Origin: Aspidapion aeneum
Lineage: Eukaryota > Arthropoda > Insecta > Coleoptera > Brentidae
Length of the DNA: 64,000 nucleotides
Assembly: GCA_963576565.1 (NCBI GenBank)
Contig: OY755040.1
Location: forward strand, 85,132,321-85,196,320
Reading direction: 5' to 3'
Part shown: one piece after another, positions 19,441 to 34,266 of the stretch
Numbering within the stretch: position 1 is the first letter of the stretch
Layout of the letters: each line of letters begins with the position of its first letter
Notes under the pieces: model-generated
The model's database searches: none
What the model saw: only the letters and a program-made list of their open reading frames with translations
What the model was told of the DNA's origin: nothing
Made by a program: the position numbers and the translations under genes

Positions 19441-20375
19441 GTATTAGCATGTATTCAGATGTATTAAAAATGAATCCTTTTATGTTTATTCGGTTGTATT
19501 GAGAAAGGAAGGAATTAAAATGTATTCATTGGTATAAATAATGATTACATAAAAAGGTATTTATTTGGATTGCTTTAAAGGGTATAAATATGTATTCAAA
19601 TACATAGAAAATGAATACTTGAAAAGTGCATTTAATTGTATTGATAAAGGAAGGTATTGAAAAGTATTCAGCGGGATAAATAATGAATTCATAAAAAGTG
19701 ATTTAAATGGATTGATCTATAGCGTATTAGTATGTATTTAAATGTATTAGAAATGAATCCTTCTATGTTTATTCGGTTGCATTGAGAAAGGAAGGAATTA
19801 AAAAGTATTCATTGGTATAAATAATGATTACATAAAAAGGTATTTAATTGGATTGTTTTAAAAAGTATAAATATAAAAATGAATACTTGAAAAGTTCATT
19901 CAATTGTATTAATAAGGGAAGGTATTAAAAAGTATTCAACGGTATAAATAATTAATTTATAAAAAGTCATTTAAATGGATTGTTTTATAGCGTATTAGTA
20001 TGTATTCAGATGTATTAAAAATGAATCCTTTTGTTTATTCGGTTGTATTGAGAAAGGAAGGAATTAAAAAGTATTCATTGGTATAAATAATGATTACATA
20101 AAAGGGTATTTAATTGGATTGCTTTAAAAAATATAAATATGTATTCAAATATATAGAAAATTAATACTTGAAAAGTTCATTCAATTGTATTGATAAAGGA
20201 AGGTATTGAAAAGTATTCAACGGGATAAATAATGAATTCATAAAAAGTCATTTAAATGGATTATTCCATAGCGTATTAGTATGTATTCAAATGTATTAAA
20301 AATGAATCCTTCTATGTTTATTCGGTTGCATTGAGAAAGGAAGGAATTAAAAAGTATTCATTGGTATAAATTATG

Positions 20376-20400
20376 ATTATTATTTATTAATTTTATGTTT
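20376..20400 (+). other. Chimeric satellite junction
   Basis: A B half-monomer beginning TTATGATTA breaks off, and after TTATTTATTAA the sequence resumes mid-A at TTTTATGTTTATTCGG. It marks the left edge of a block copied at about 25.9 kb. Confidence 0.7.
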
Positions 20401-23250
20401 ATTCGGTTGTATTGAGAAAGGAAGGAATTAAAAAGTATTCATTAGCATAAATAATGATTACATAAAAAGGTATTTAATTGGATTGCTTTAAAGAGAATAA
20501 ATTTGTATTCAAATATATAGAAAATGAATACTTGAAATATTCATTCAATTGTATTAATAAGGGAAGGTATTAAAAAGTATTCAACGGTATAAATAATTAA
20601 TTCATAAAAAGTCATTTAAATGGATTGTTTTATAGAGTATCAGTATGAATTCAGATGTATTAAAAATGAATCCTTTTATGTTTATTCGGTTGTATTGAGA
20701 AAGAAAGAAATTAAAATGTATTCATTGGTATAAATAATGATTACATAAAAAGGTATTTAATTGGATTGCTTTCAATTGTATTGATAAAGGAAGATATTGA
20801 AAAGTATTCAACGGGATAAATAATGAATTCATAAAAAGTTATTTAAATGGATTGTTTTATAGCGTATTAGTATGTATTCAAATGTATTAGAAATGAATCC
20901 TTCTATGTTTATTCGGTTGCATTGAGAAAGGAAGGAATTAAAAAGTATTCATTGTTATAAATAATGATTACATAAAAAGGTATTTAATTGGATTGCTTTC
21001 AAATATATAGAAAATGAATACTTGAAAAGTTCATTCAATTGTATTGATAAAGGAAGGTATTGAAAAGTATTCAACAAGATAAATAATGAATTCATAAAAA
21101 GTCATTTAAATGGATTGTTTTATAGTGTATTAGTATGTATCCAAATTTATTAGAAATGAATCCTTCTATGTTTATTCGGTTGCATTGAGAAAGGAAGGAA
21201 TTAAAAAGTATTCATTGGTATAAATAATGATTACATAAAAAGGTATTTAATTGGATTGCTTTAAAGAGTATAAATATGTATTCAAATATATAGAAAATGA
21301 ATACTTGAAAAGTTCATTCAATTGTATGTATTCAAATGTATTAGAAATGAATCCTTCTATGTTTATTCGGTTGCATTGAGAAAGGAAGGAATTAAAAAGT
21401 ATTCATTGGTATAAATAATGATTACATAAAAAGGTATTTAATTGGATTGCTTTAAAGAGTATAAATATGTATTCAAATATATAGACAATAAATACTTGAA
21501 AAGTTCATTCAATTGTATTAATAAGGGAAGGTATTAAAAAGTATTCAACGGTATAAATAATTAATTCATAAAAAGTCATTTAAATGGATTGTTTTATAGC
21601 GTATTAGTATGTATTCAGATGTATTAATAATGAATCCTTTTATGTTTATTCGGTTGTATTGAGAAAGGAAGGAATTAAAATGTATTCATTGGTATAAATA
21701 ATGATTACATAAAAAGGTATTTAATTGGATTTCTTTAAAAAGTATAAAAATGTATTCAAATATATAGAAAATTAATACTTGAAAAGTTCATTCAATTGTA
21801 TTGATAAAGGAAGGTATTGAAAAGTATTCAACGGGATAAATAATGAATTCATAAAAAGTCGTTTAAATGGATTGTTTTATAGCGTATTAGTATGAATTCA
21901 GATGTATTAAAAATGAATCATTTTATGTTTATTCGGTTGTATTGAGAAAGAAAGAAATTAAAATGTATTCATTGGTATAAATAATGATTACATAAAAAGG
22001 TATTTAATTGGATTGCTTTAAAGAGTATAAATATGTATTCAAATATATAGAAAATGAATACTTGAAAAGTTCATTCAATTGTATTCATAAAGGAAGGTAT
22101 TGAAAAGTATTCAACGGGATAAATAATGAACTCATAAAAAGTCATTTAAATGGATTGTTTTATAGCGTATTAGTATGTATGCAGATGTATTAAAAATGAA
22201 TCATTTTATGTTTATTCGGTTGTAATGAGAAAGGAAGGAATTAAAATGTATTCATTGATATAAATAATGATTACATAAGAAGGTATTTAATTGGATTGCT
22301 TTAAAGAGTATAAATATGTATTCAAATATATAGAAAATGAATACTTGAAAAGTTCATTCAATTGTATTAATAAGGGAAGGTATTAAAAAGTATTCAACGG
22401 TATAAATAATTAATTCATAAAAAGTCATTTAAATGGATTGTTTTATAGCGTATTAGTATGTATTCAGATGTATTAAAAATGAATCCTTTTATGTTTATAC
22501 GGTTGTATTGAGATGAAGGAAGTAATTAAAAAGTATTAATTGGTATAAATAATGATTACATAAAAAGGTATTTAATTGTTTTGCTTTAAAGGGTATAAAT
22601 ATGTATTCAGATACATAGAAAATGAATACTTGAAAAGTACATTTAATTGTATTGATAAAGAAAGGTATTGAAAAGTATTCAACGGGATAAATAATGAATT
22701 CATAAAAAGTGATTTAAATGGATTGATCTATAGCGTATTAGTATGTATTCAAATGTATTAGAAATGAATCCTTCAATATTTATTCGGTTGCATTGAGAAA
22801 GGAAGGAATTAAAAAGTATTCATTGGTATAAATAATGATTACATAAAAAGGTATTTAATTGTTTTGCTTTAAAGGGTATAAATATGTATTCAAATACATA
22901 GAAAATGAATACTTGAAAAGTGCATTTAATTGTATTGATAAAGGAAGGTATTGAAAAGTATTCAACGGGATAAATAATGAATTCATAAAAAGTGTTTTAA
23001 ATGGATTGATCTATAGCGTATTAGTATGTATTCAAATGTATTAGAAATGAATCCTTCTATGTTTATTCGGTTGCATTGAGAAAGGAAGGAATTAAAAAGT
23101 ATTCATTGGTATAAGTAATGATTACATAAAAAGGTATTTAATTGGATTGTTTTAAAGAGTATAAATATGTATTCAAATATATAGAAAATGAATACCTGAA
23201 AAGTTCATTCAATTATATTGGAAAAGGAAGGTATTGAAAAGTATTCAACG
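20401..23250 (+). repeat. Large repeated block, copy 1 (partner about 25875-28590)
   Basis: Shares rare markers with the partner: ATTAGCATAAATAATG (20441 and 25915), AGAGAATAAATTTG, TTTATAGAGTATCAG, TTCAACAAGATAAATAATG and GATGTATTAATAATG. This copy has deletions the partner lacks, at about 20771 (GCTTT joined to CAATTG) and about 21328 (TTGTA joined to TGTATTCAAATG). Confidence 0.75.
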
Positions 23251-25874
23251 GGATAAATAATGAATTCATAAAAAGTCATTTAAATGGATTGTTTTATAGC
23301 GTATTAGTATGTATTCAGATGTATTAAAAGTGAATCCTTTTATGTTTATTCGGTTGTATTGAGAAAGGAAGGAATTAAAATGTATTCATTGGTATAAATA
23401 ATGATTACATAAAAAGGTATTTAATTGGATTGCTTTAAAGAGTATAAATATGTATTCAAATATATAGAAAATGAATACTTGAAAAGTTCATTCAATTGTA
23501 TTGATAAAGGAAGGTATTGAAAAGTATTCAACGGGATAAATAATGAATTCATAAAAAGTTATTTAAATGGATTATTCCAAGGCGTATTAGTATGTATTCA
23601 AATGTATTAAAAATGAATCCTTCTATGTTTATTCGGTTGCTTTGAGAAAGGAAGGAATTAAAATGTGTTCATTGGTATAAATAATGATTACATAAAAAGG
23701 TATTTAATTGGATTGCTTTAAAGAGTATAAATATGTATTCAAATATATAGAAAATGAATACTTGAAAAGTTCATTCAATTGTATTGATAAAGGAAGATAT
23801 TGAAAAGTATTCAACGGGATAAATAATGAATTCATAAAAAGTTATTTAAATGGATTGTTTTATAGCGTATTAGTATGTATTCAAATGTATTAGAAATGAA
23901 TCCTTCTATGTTTGTTCGGTTGCATTGAGAAAGGAAGGAATTAAAAAGTATTCATTGGTATAAATAATGATTACATAAAAAGGTATTTAATTGGATTGCT
24001 TTCAAATATATAGAAAATGAATATTTGAAAAGTTCATTCAATTGTATTGATAAAGGAAGGTATTGAAAAGTATTCAACGGGATAAATAATGAATTCATAA
24101 AAAGTCGTTTAAATGGATTGTTTTATAGCGTATTAGTATGAATTCAGATGTATCAAAAATGAATCCTTTTATGTTTATTCGGTTGTATTGAGAAAGAAAT
24201 AAATTAAAATGTATTCATTGGTATAAATAATGATTACATAAAAAGGTATTTAATTGGATTGCTTTAAAGAGTATAAATATATATTCAAATATATAGAAAA
24301 TGAATACTTGAAAATTTCATTCAATTGTATTCATAAAGGAAGGTATTGAAAAGTATTCAACGGGATAAATAATGAATTCATAAAAAGTCATTTAAATGGA
24401 TTGTTTTATAGCGTATTAGTATGTATGCAGATGTATTAAAAATGAATCATTTTATGTTTATTCGGTTGTATTGAGAAAGGAAGGAATTAAAATGTATTCA
24501 TTGATATAAATAATGATTACATAAAAAGGTAATTAATTGGATTGTTTTAAAGAGTATAAATATGTATTTAAATATATAGAAAATGAATACCTGAAAAGTT
24601 CATTCAATTGTATTTGTAAAGGAAGGTATTGAAAAGTATTCAACGGTATAAATAATGAATTCATAAAAAGTCATTTAAATGGATTGTTTTATAGCGTATT
24701 AGTATGTATTCAGATGTATTAAAAATGAATCCTTTTATGTTTATTCGGTTGTATTGAGAAAGGAAGGAATTAAAAAGTATTCATTGGTATAAATAATGAT
24801 TACATAAAAAGGTATTTAATTGGATTGTTTTAAAGAGTATAAATATGTATTCAAATATATAGAAAATGAATACCTGAAAAGTTCATTCAATTGTATTGAT
24901 AAAGGAAGGTATTGAAAAGTATTCAACGGGATAAATAATGAATTCATAAAAAGTCATTTAAATGGATTATTCCATAGCGTATTAGTATGTTTTCAAATGT
25001 ATTAAAAATGAATCCTTCTATGTTTATTCGGTTGCATTGAGAAAGGAAGGAATTAAAAAGTATTCATTGGTATAAATAATGATTACATAAAAAGGTATTT
25101 AATTGGATTGTTTTAAAGAGTATAAATATGTATTCAAATATATAGAAAATGAATACCTGAAAAGTTCATTCAATTATATTGGAAAAGGAAGGTATTGAAA
25201 AGTATTCAACGGTATAAATAATAAATTCATAAAAAGTCATTTAAATGGATTGTTTTATAGCGTATTAGTATGTATTCAGATGTATTAAAAATGAATCCTT
25301 TTATGTTTATTCGGTTGTATTGAGAAAGGAAGGAATTAAAACGTATTCATTGGTATAAATAATGATTACATATAAAGGTATGTAATTGGATTGCTTTAAA
25401 TAGTATAAATATGTATTCAAATATATAGAAAATGAATACATGAAAAGTTCATTCAATTGTATTGATAAAGGAAGGTATTGAAAAGTATTCAACGGGATAA
25501 ATAATGAATTCATAAAAAGTCATTTAAATGGATTGTTTTATAGCGTATCAGTATGTATTCAGATGTATTAAAAGTGAATCCTTTTATGTTTATTCGGTTG
25601 TATTGAGAAAGGAAGGAATTAAAATGTATTCATTGGTATAAATAATGATTACATAAAAAGGTATTTAATTGGATTGCTTTAAAGAGTATAAATATGTATT
25701 CAAATATATAGAAAATGAATACTTGAAAAGTTCATTCAATTGTATTGATAAAGGAAGGTATTGAAAAGTATTCAACGGGATAAATAATGAATTCATAAAA
25801 AGTTATTTAAATGGATTATTCCATGGCGTATTAGTATGTATTCAAATGTATTAAAAATGAATCCTTCTATGTTT

Positions 25875-28590
25875 ATTCGGTTGCTTTGAGAAAGGAAGGA
25901 ATTAAAAAGTATTCATTAGCATAAATAATGATTACATAAAAAGGTATTTAATTGGATTGCTTTAAAGAGAATAAATTTGTATTCAAATATATAGAAAATG
26001 AATACTTGAAATATTCATTCAATTGTATTAATAAGGGAAGGTATTAAAAAGTATTCAACGGTATAAATAATTAATTCATAAAAAGTCATTTAAATGGATT
26101 GTTTTATAGAGTATCAGTATGAATTCAGATGTATTAAAAATGAATCCTTTTATGTTTATTCGGTTGTATTGAGAAAGAAAGAAATTAAAATGTATTCATT
26201 GGTATAAATAATGATTACATAAAAAGGTATTTAATTGGATTGCTTTAAAGAGTATAAATATGTATTCAAATATATAGAAAATGAATACTTGAAAAGTTCA
26301 TTCAATTGTATTGATAAAGGAAGATATTGAAAAGTATTCAACGGGATAAATAATGAATTCATAAAAAGTTATTTAAATGGATTGTTTTATAGCGTATTAG
26401 TATGTATTCAAATGTATTAGAAATGAATCCTTCTATGTTTATTCGGTTGCATTGAGAAAGGAAGGAATTAAAAAGTATTCATTGTTATAAATAATGATTA
26501 CATAAAAAGGTATTTAATTGGATTGCTTTCAAATATATAGAAAATGAATACTTGAAAAGTTCATTCAATTGTATTGATAAAGGAAGGTATTGAAAAGTAT
26601 TCAACAAGATAAATAATGAATTCATAAAAAGTCATTTAAATGGATTGTTTTATAGTGTATTAGTATGTATCCAAATTTATTAGAAATGAATCCTTCTATG
26701 TTTATTCGGTTGCATTGAGAAAGGAAGGAATTAAAAAGTATTCATTGGTATAAATAATGATTACATAAAAAGGTATTTAATTGGATTGCTTTAAAGAGTA
26801 TAAATATGTATTCAAATATATAGAAAATGAATACTTGAAAAGTTCATTCAATTGTATTAATAAGGGAAGGTATTAAAAATTATTCAACGGTATAAATAAT
26901 GAATTCATAAAAAGTCATTTAAATGGATTGATCTATAGCGTATTAGTATGTATTCAAATGTATTAGAAATGAATCCTTCTATGTTTATTCGGTTGCATTG
27001 AGAAAGGAAGGAATTAAAAAGTATTCATTGGTATAAATAATGATTACATAAAAAGGTATTTAATTAGATTGCTTTAAAGAGTATAAATATGTATTCAAAT
27101 ATATAGACAATAAATACTTGAAAAGTTCATTCAATTGTATTAATAAGGGAAGGTATTAAAAAGTATTCAACGGTATAAATAATTAATTCATAAAAAGTCA
27201 TTTAAATGGATTGTTTTATAGCGTATTAGTATGTATTCAGATGTATTAATAATGAATCCTTTTATGTTTATTCGGTTGTATTGAGAAAGGAAGGAATTAA
27301 AATGTATTCATTGGTATAAATAATGATTACATAAAAAGGTATTTAATTGGATTTCTTTAAAAAGTATAAAAATGTATTCAAATATATAGAAAATAAATAC
27401 TTGAAAAGTTCATTCAATTGTATTGATAAAGGAAGGTATTGAAAAGTATTCAACGGGATAAATAATGAATTCATAAAAAGTCGTTTAAATGGATTGTTTT
27501 ATAGCGTATTAGTATGAATTCAGATGTATTAAAAATGAATCATTTTATGTTTATTCGGTTGTATTGAGAAAGAAAGAAATTAAAATGTATTCATTGATAT
27601 AAATAATGATTACATAAGAAGGTATTTAATTGGATTGCTTTAAAGAGTATAAATATGTATTCAAATATATAGAAAATGAATACTTGAAAAGTTCATTCAA
27701 TTGTATTAATAAGGGAAGGTATTAAAAAGTATTCAACGGTATAAATAATTAATTCATAAAAAGTCATTTAAATGGATTGTTTTATAGCGTATTAGTATGT
27801 ATTCAGATGTATTAAAAATGAATCCTTTTATGTTTATTCGGTTGTATTGAGATGAAGGAAGTAATTAAAAAGTATTAATTGGTATAAATAATGATTACAT
27901 AAAAAGGTATTTAATTGTTTTGCTTTAAAGGGTATAAATATGTATTCAGATACATAGAAAATGAATACTTGAAAAGTACATTTAATTGTATTGATAAAGA
28001 AAGGTATTGAAAAGTATTCAACGGGATAAATAATGAATTCATAAAAAGTGATTTAAATGAATTGATCTATAGCGTATTAGTATGTATTCAAATGTATTAG
28101 AAATGAATCCTTCAATGTTTATTCGGTTGCATTGAGAAAGGAAGGAATTAAAAAGTATTCATTGGTATAAATAATGATTACATAAAAAGGTATTTAATTG
28201 TTTTGCTTTAAAGGGTATAAATATGTATTCAAATACATAGAAAATGAATACTTGAAAAGTGCATTTAATTGTATTGATAAAGGAAGGTATTGAAAAGTAT
28301 TCAACGGGATAAATAATGAATTCATAAAAAGTGATTTAAATGGATTGATCTATAGCGTATTAGTATGTATTCAAATGTATTAGAAATGAATCCTTCTATG
28401 TTTATTCGGTTGCATTGAGAAAGGAAGGAATTAAAAAGTATTCATTGGTATAAGTAATGATTACATAAAAAGGTATTTAATTGGATTGTTTTAAAGAGTA
28501 TAAATATGTATTCAAATATATAGAAAATGAATACCTGAAAAGTTCATTCAATTATATTGGAAAAGGAAGGTATTGAAAAGTATTCAACGG
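25875..28590 (+). repeat. Large repeated block, copy 2
   Basis: Partner of about 20401-23250, at an initial offset of 5,474 bp that shrinks where indels differ. It keeps full-length dimers where copy 1 is deleted. Confidence 0.75.
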
Positions 28591-29059
28591 GATAAATAAT
28601 GAATTCATAAAAAGTTATTTAAATGGATTATTCCATGGCGTATTAGTATGTATTCAAATGTATTAAAAATGAATCCTTCTATGTTTATTCGGTTGCTTTG
28701 AGAAAGGAAGGAATTAAAATGTGTTCATTGGTATAAATAATGATTACATAAAAAGGTATTTAATTGGATTGCTTTAAAGAGTATAAATATGTATTCAAAT
28801 ATATAGAAAATGAATACTTGAAAAGTTCATTCAATTGTATTGATAAAGGAAGATATTGAAAAGTATTCAACGGGATAAATAATGAATTCATAAAAAGTTA
28901 TTTAAATGGATTGTTTTATAGCGTATTAGTATGTATTCAAATGTATTAGAAATGAATCCTTCTATGTTTATTCGGTTGCATTGAGAAAGGAAGGAATTAA
29001 AAAGTATTCATTGGTGTAAATAATGATTACATAAAAAGGTATTTAATTGGATTGCTTTC

Positions 29060-32000
29060 AAATATATAGAAAATGAATATTTGAAAAGTTCATTCAATTG
29101 TATTGATAAAGGAAGGTATTGAAAAGTATTCAACGGGATAAATAATGAATTCATAAAAAGTCGTTTAAATGGATTGTTTTATAGCGTATTAGTATGAATT
29201 CAGATGTATTAAAAATGAATCCTTTTATGTTTATTCGGTTGTATTGAGAAAGAAATAAATTAAAATGTATTCATTGGTATAAATAATGATTACATAAAAA
29301 GGTATTTAATTGGATTGCTTTAAAGAGTATAAATATATATTCAAATATATAGAAAATGAATACTTGAAAATTTCATTCAATTGTATTTATAAAGGAAGGT
29401 ATTGAAAAGTATTCAACGGGATAAATAATGAATTCATAAAAAGTCATTTAAATGGATTGTTTTATAGCGTATTAGTATGTATGCAGATGTATTAAAAATG
29501 AATCATTTTATGTTTATTCGGTTGTATTGAGAAAGGAAGGAATTAAAATGTATTCATTGATATAAATAATGATTACATAAAAAGGTATTTAATTGGATTG
29601 CTTTAAAGAGTATAAATATGTATTCAAATATATAGAAAATGAATACTTGAAAAGTTCATTCAATTGTATTGATAAAGGAAGGTATTGAAAAGTATTCAAC
29701 GGGATAAATAATGAATTCATAAAAAGTCATTTAAATGGATTGTTTTATAACGTATTAGTATGTATTCAAATGTATTAGAAATTAATCCTTCTACGTTTAT
29801 TCGGTTGCAAAGGAAGGAATTAAAAAGTATTCATTGGTATAAATAATGATTACATAAAAAGGTATTTAATTGGATTGCTTTAAAGAGTATAAATATGTAT
29901 TCAAATATATAGAAAATGAATACTTGAAAAGTTCATTCAATTGTATTAATAAGGGAAGGTATTAAAAAGTATTCAACGGTATAAATAATGAATTTATAAA
30001 AAGTCATTTAAATGGATTGCTTTATAGCGTATTAGCATGTATTCAGATGTATTAAAAATGAATCCTTTTATGTTTATTCGGTTGTATTGAGAAAGGAAGG
30101 AATTAAAATGTATTCATTGGTATAAATAATGATTACATAAAAAGGTATTTAATTGGATTTCTTTAAAAAGTATAAAAATGTATTCAAACATATAGAAAAT
30201 TAATACTTGAAAAGTTCATTCAATTGTATTGATAAAGGAAGGTATTGAAAAGTATTCAACGGGATAAATAATGAATTCATAAAAAGTCGTTTAAATGGAT
30301 TGTTTTATAGCGTATTAGTATGAATTCAGATGTATTAAAAATGAATCCTTTTATGTTTATTCGGTTGTATTGAGAAAGAAAGAAATTAAAATGTATTCAT
30401 TGGTATAAATAATGATTACATAAAAAGGTATTTAATTGGATTGCTTTAAAGAGTATAAATATGTATTCAAATATATAGAAAATGAATACTTGAAAAGTTC
30501 ATTCAATTGTATTCATAAAGGAAGGTATTGAAAAGTATTCAACGGGATAAATAATGAATTCATAAAAAGTCATTTAAATGGATTGTTTTATAGCGTATTA
30601 GTATGTATGCAGATGTATTAAAAATGAATCATTTTATGTTTATTCGGTTGTATTGAGAAAGAAATAAATTAAAATGTATTCATTGGTATAAATAATGATT
30701 ACATAAAAAGGTATTTAATTGGATTGCTTTAAAGAGTATAAATATGTATTCAAATATATAGAAAATAAATACTTGAAAAGTTCATTCAATTGTATTGATA
30801 AAGGAAGGTATTGAAAAGTATTCAACGGGATAAATAATGAATTCATAAAAAGTCATTTAAATGGATTGTTTTATAACGTATTAGTATGTATTCAAATGTA
30901 TTAGAAATGAATCCTTCTATGTTTATACGGTTGCATTGAGAAAGGAAGGAATTAAAAAGTATTCATTGGTATAAATAATGATTACATAAAAAGGTATTTA
31001 ATTGGATTGCTTTAAAGAGTATAAATATGTATTCAAATATATAGAAAATGAATACTTGAAAAGTTCATTCAATTGTATTGATAAAGGAAGGTATTGAAAA
31101 GTATTCAACGGGATAAATAATGAATTCATAAAAAGTCATTTAAATGGATTGTTTTATAACGTATTAGTATGTATTCAAATGTATTAGAAATTAATCCTTC
31201 TACGTTTATTCGGTTGCATTGAGAAAGGAAGGAATTAAAAAGTATTCATTGGTATAAATAATGATTACATAAAAAGGTATTTAATTGGATTGCTTTAAAG
31301 AGTATAAATATGTATTCAAATATATAGAAAATGAATACTTGAAAAGTTCATTCAATTGTATTAATAAGGGAAGGTATTAAAAAGTATTCAACGGTATAAA
31401 TAATGAATTCATAAAAAGTCATTTAAATGGATTGTTTTATAGCGTATTAGCATGTATTCAGATGTATTAAAAATGAATCCTTTTATGTTTATTCGGTTGT
31501 ATTGAGAAAGGAAGGAATTAAAATGTATTCATTGGTATAAATAATGATTACATAAAAAGGTATTTAATTGGATTTCTTTAAAAAGTATAAAAATGTATTC
31601 AAATATATAGAAAATTAATACTTGAAAAGTTCATTCAATTGTATTGATAAAGGAAGGTATTGAAAAGTATTCAACGGGATAAATAATGAATTCATAAAAA
31701 GTCGTTTAAATGGATTGTTTTATAGCGTATTAGTATGAATTCAGATGTATTAAAAATGAATCCTTTTATGTTTATTCGGTTGTATTGAGAAAGAAAGAAA
31801 TTAAAATGTATTCATTGGTATAAATAATGATTACATAAAAAGGTATTTAATTGGATTGCTTTAAAGAGTATAAATATGTATTCAAATATATAGAAAATGA
31901 ATACTTGAAAAGTTCATTCAATTGTATTCATAAAGGAAGGTATTGAAAAGTATTCAACGGGATAAATAATGAATTCATAAAAAGTCATTTAAATGGATTG

Positions 32001-32700
32001 TTTTATAGCGTATTAGTATGTATGCAGATGTATTAAAAATGAATCATTTTATGTTTATTCGGTTGTATTGAGAAAGGAAGGAATTAAAATGTATTCATTG
32101 GTATAAATAATGATTACATAAAAAGGTATTTAATTGGATTGCTTTAAAGAGTATAAATATGTATTCAAATATATAGAAAATAAATACTTGAAAAGTTCAT
32201 TCAATTGTATTGATAAAGGAAGGTATTGAAAAGTATTCAACGGGATAAATAATGAATTCATAAAAAGTCATTTAAATGGATTGTTTTATAACGTATTAGT
32301 ATGTATTCAAATGTATTAGAAATGAATCCTTCTATGTTTATTCGGTTGCATCGAGAAAGGAAGGAATTAAAAAGTATTCATTGGTATAAATAATGATTAC
32401 ATAAAAAGATATTTAATTGGATTGCTTTAAAGAGTATAAATATGTATTCAAATATATAGAAAATGAATACTTGAAAAGTTCATTCAATTGTATTGATAAA
32501 GGAAGGTATTGAAAAGTATTCAACGGGATAAATAATGAATTCATAAAAAGTCATTTAAATGGATTGTTTTATAGCGTATTAGTATGTATTCAGATGTATT
32601 AAAAATGAATCCTTTTATGTTTATTCGGTTGTATTGGGAAAGGAAGGAATTAAAATGTATTCATTGGTATAAATAATGATTACATAAGAAGGTATTTAAT
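29060..32700 (+). repeat. Higher-order repeat, second cluster of the ~1.13-kb unit
   Basis: The order TCGTTTAAATGG, TAAAGG variant, GTATGTATGCAG, ATAACG, AGCATG, then GGATTTCTTTAAAAAG recurs, with the last marker at 30156 and 31571 (1,415 bp, five dimers). These are the same markers as at 14.7-19.4 kb, so the cluster was duplicated across ~15 kb of array. Confidence 0.75.
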
Positions 32701-34266
32701 TGGATTGCTTTAAAGAGTATAAATATGTATTCAAATATATAGAAAATAAATACTTGAAAAGTTCATTCAATTGTATTGATAAAGAAAGGTATTGAAAAGT
32801 ATTCAACGGGATAAATAATGAATTCATAAAAAGTCATTTAAATGGATTGTTTTATAGCGTATTAGTATGTATTCAGATGTATTAAAAATGAATAATTTTA
32901 TGTTTATTCGGTTGTATTGAGATGAAGGAAGGAATAAAAAGTATTAATTGGTATAAATAATGATTACATAAAAAGGTATTTAATTGTTTTGCTTTAAAAG
33001 GTATAAATATGTATTCAGATACATAGAAAATGAATACTAATATTGAATTGAATATTGATAAAGGAAGGTATTGAAAAGTATTCAATGGGATAAATAATGA
33101 ATTCATAAAAAGTGATTTAAATGGATTGATCTATAGCGTATTAGTATGTATTCAAATGTATTAGAAATGAATCCTTCTATGTTTATTCGGTTGCATTGAG
33201 AAAGGAAGGAATTAAAAAGTATTCATTGGTTTAAATAATGATTACATAAAAAGGTATTTAATTGGATTGCTTTAAAGAGTATAAATATGTATTCAAATAT
33301 ATAGAAAATGAATACTTGAAAAGTTCATTCAATTGTATTAATAAGGGAAGGTATTAAAAAGTATTCAACGGTATAAATAATGAATTCATAAAAAGTCATT
33401 TAAATGGATTGTTTTATAGCGTATTAGTATGTATTCAGATGTATTAAAAATGAATCCTTTTATGTTTATTCGGTTGTATTGAGATGAAGGAAGTAATTAA
33501 AAAGTATTAATTGGTATAAATAATGATTACATAAAAAGGTATTTAATTGTTTTGCTTTAAAGGGTATAAATATGTATTCAGATACATAGAAAATAAATAC
33601 TTGAAAAGTACATTTAATTGTATTGATAAAGGAAGGTATTGAAAAGTATTCAACGAGATAAATAATGAATTCATAAAAAGTGATTTAAATGGATTGATCT
33701 ATAGCGTATTAGTATGTATTCAAATGTATTAGAAATGAATCCTTCAATGTTTATTCGGTTGCATTGAGAAAGGAAGGAATTAAAAAGTATTCATTGGTAT
33801 AAATAATGATTACATAAAAAGGTATTTAATTGTTTTGCTTTAAAGGGTATAAATATGTATTCAAATACATAGAAAATGAATACTTTAAAAGTGCATTTAA
33901 TTGTATTGATAAAGGAAGGTATTGGAAAGGATTCAACGGGATAAATAATGAATTCATAAAAAGTGATTTAAATGGATTGATCTATAGCGTATTAGTATGT
34001 ATTCAAATGTATTAGAAATGAATCCTTCTATGTTTATTCGGTTGTATTGAGAAAGGAAGGAATTAAAATGTATTCATTGGTATAAATAATGATTAAATAA
34101 AAAGGTATTTAATTGGATTGTTTTAAAGAGTATAAATATGAAAATGAATACTTGAAAAGTTCATTCAATTGTATTAATAAGGGAAGGTATTAAAAAGTAT
34201 TCAACGGTATAAATAATTAATTTATAAAAAGTCATTTAAATGGATTGTTTTATAGCGTATTAGTAT

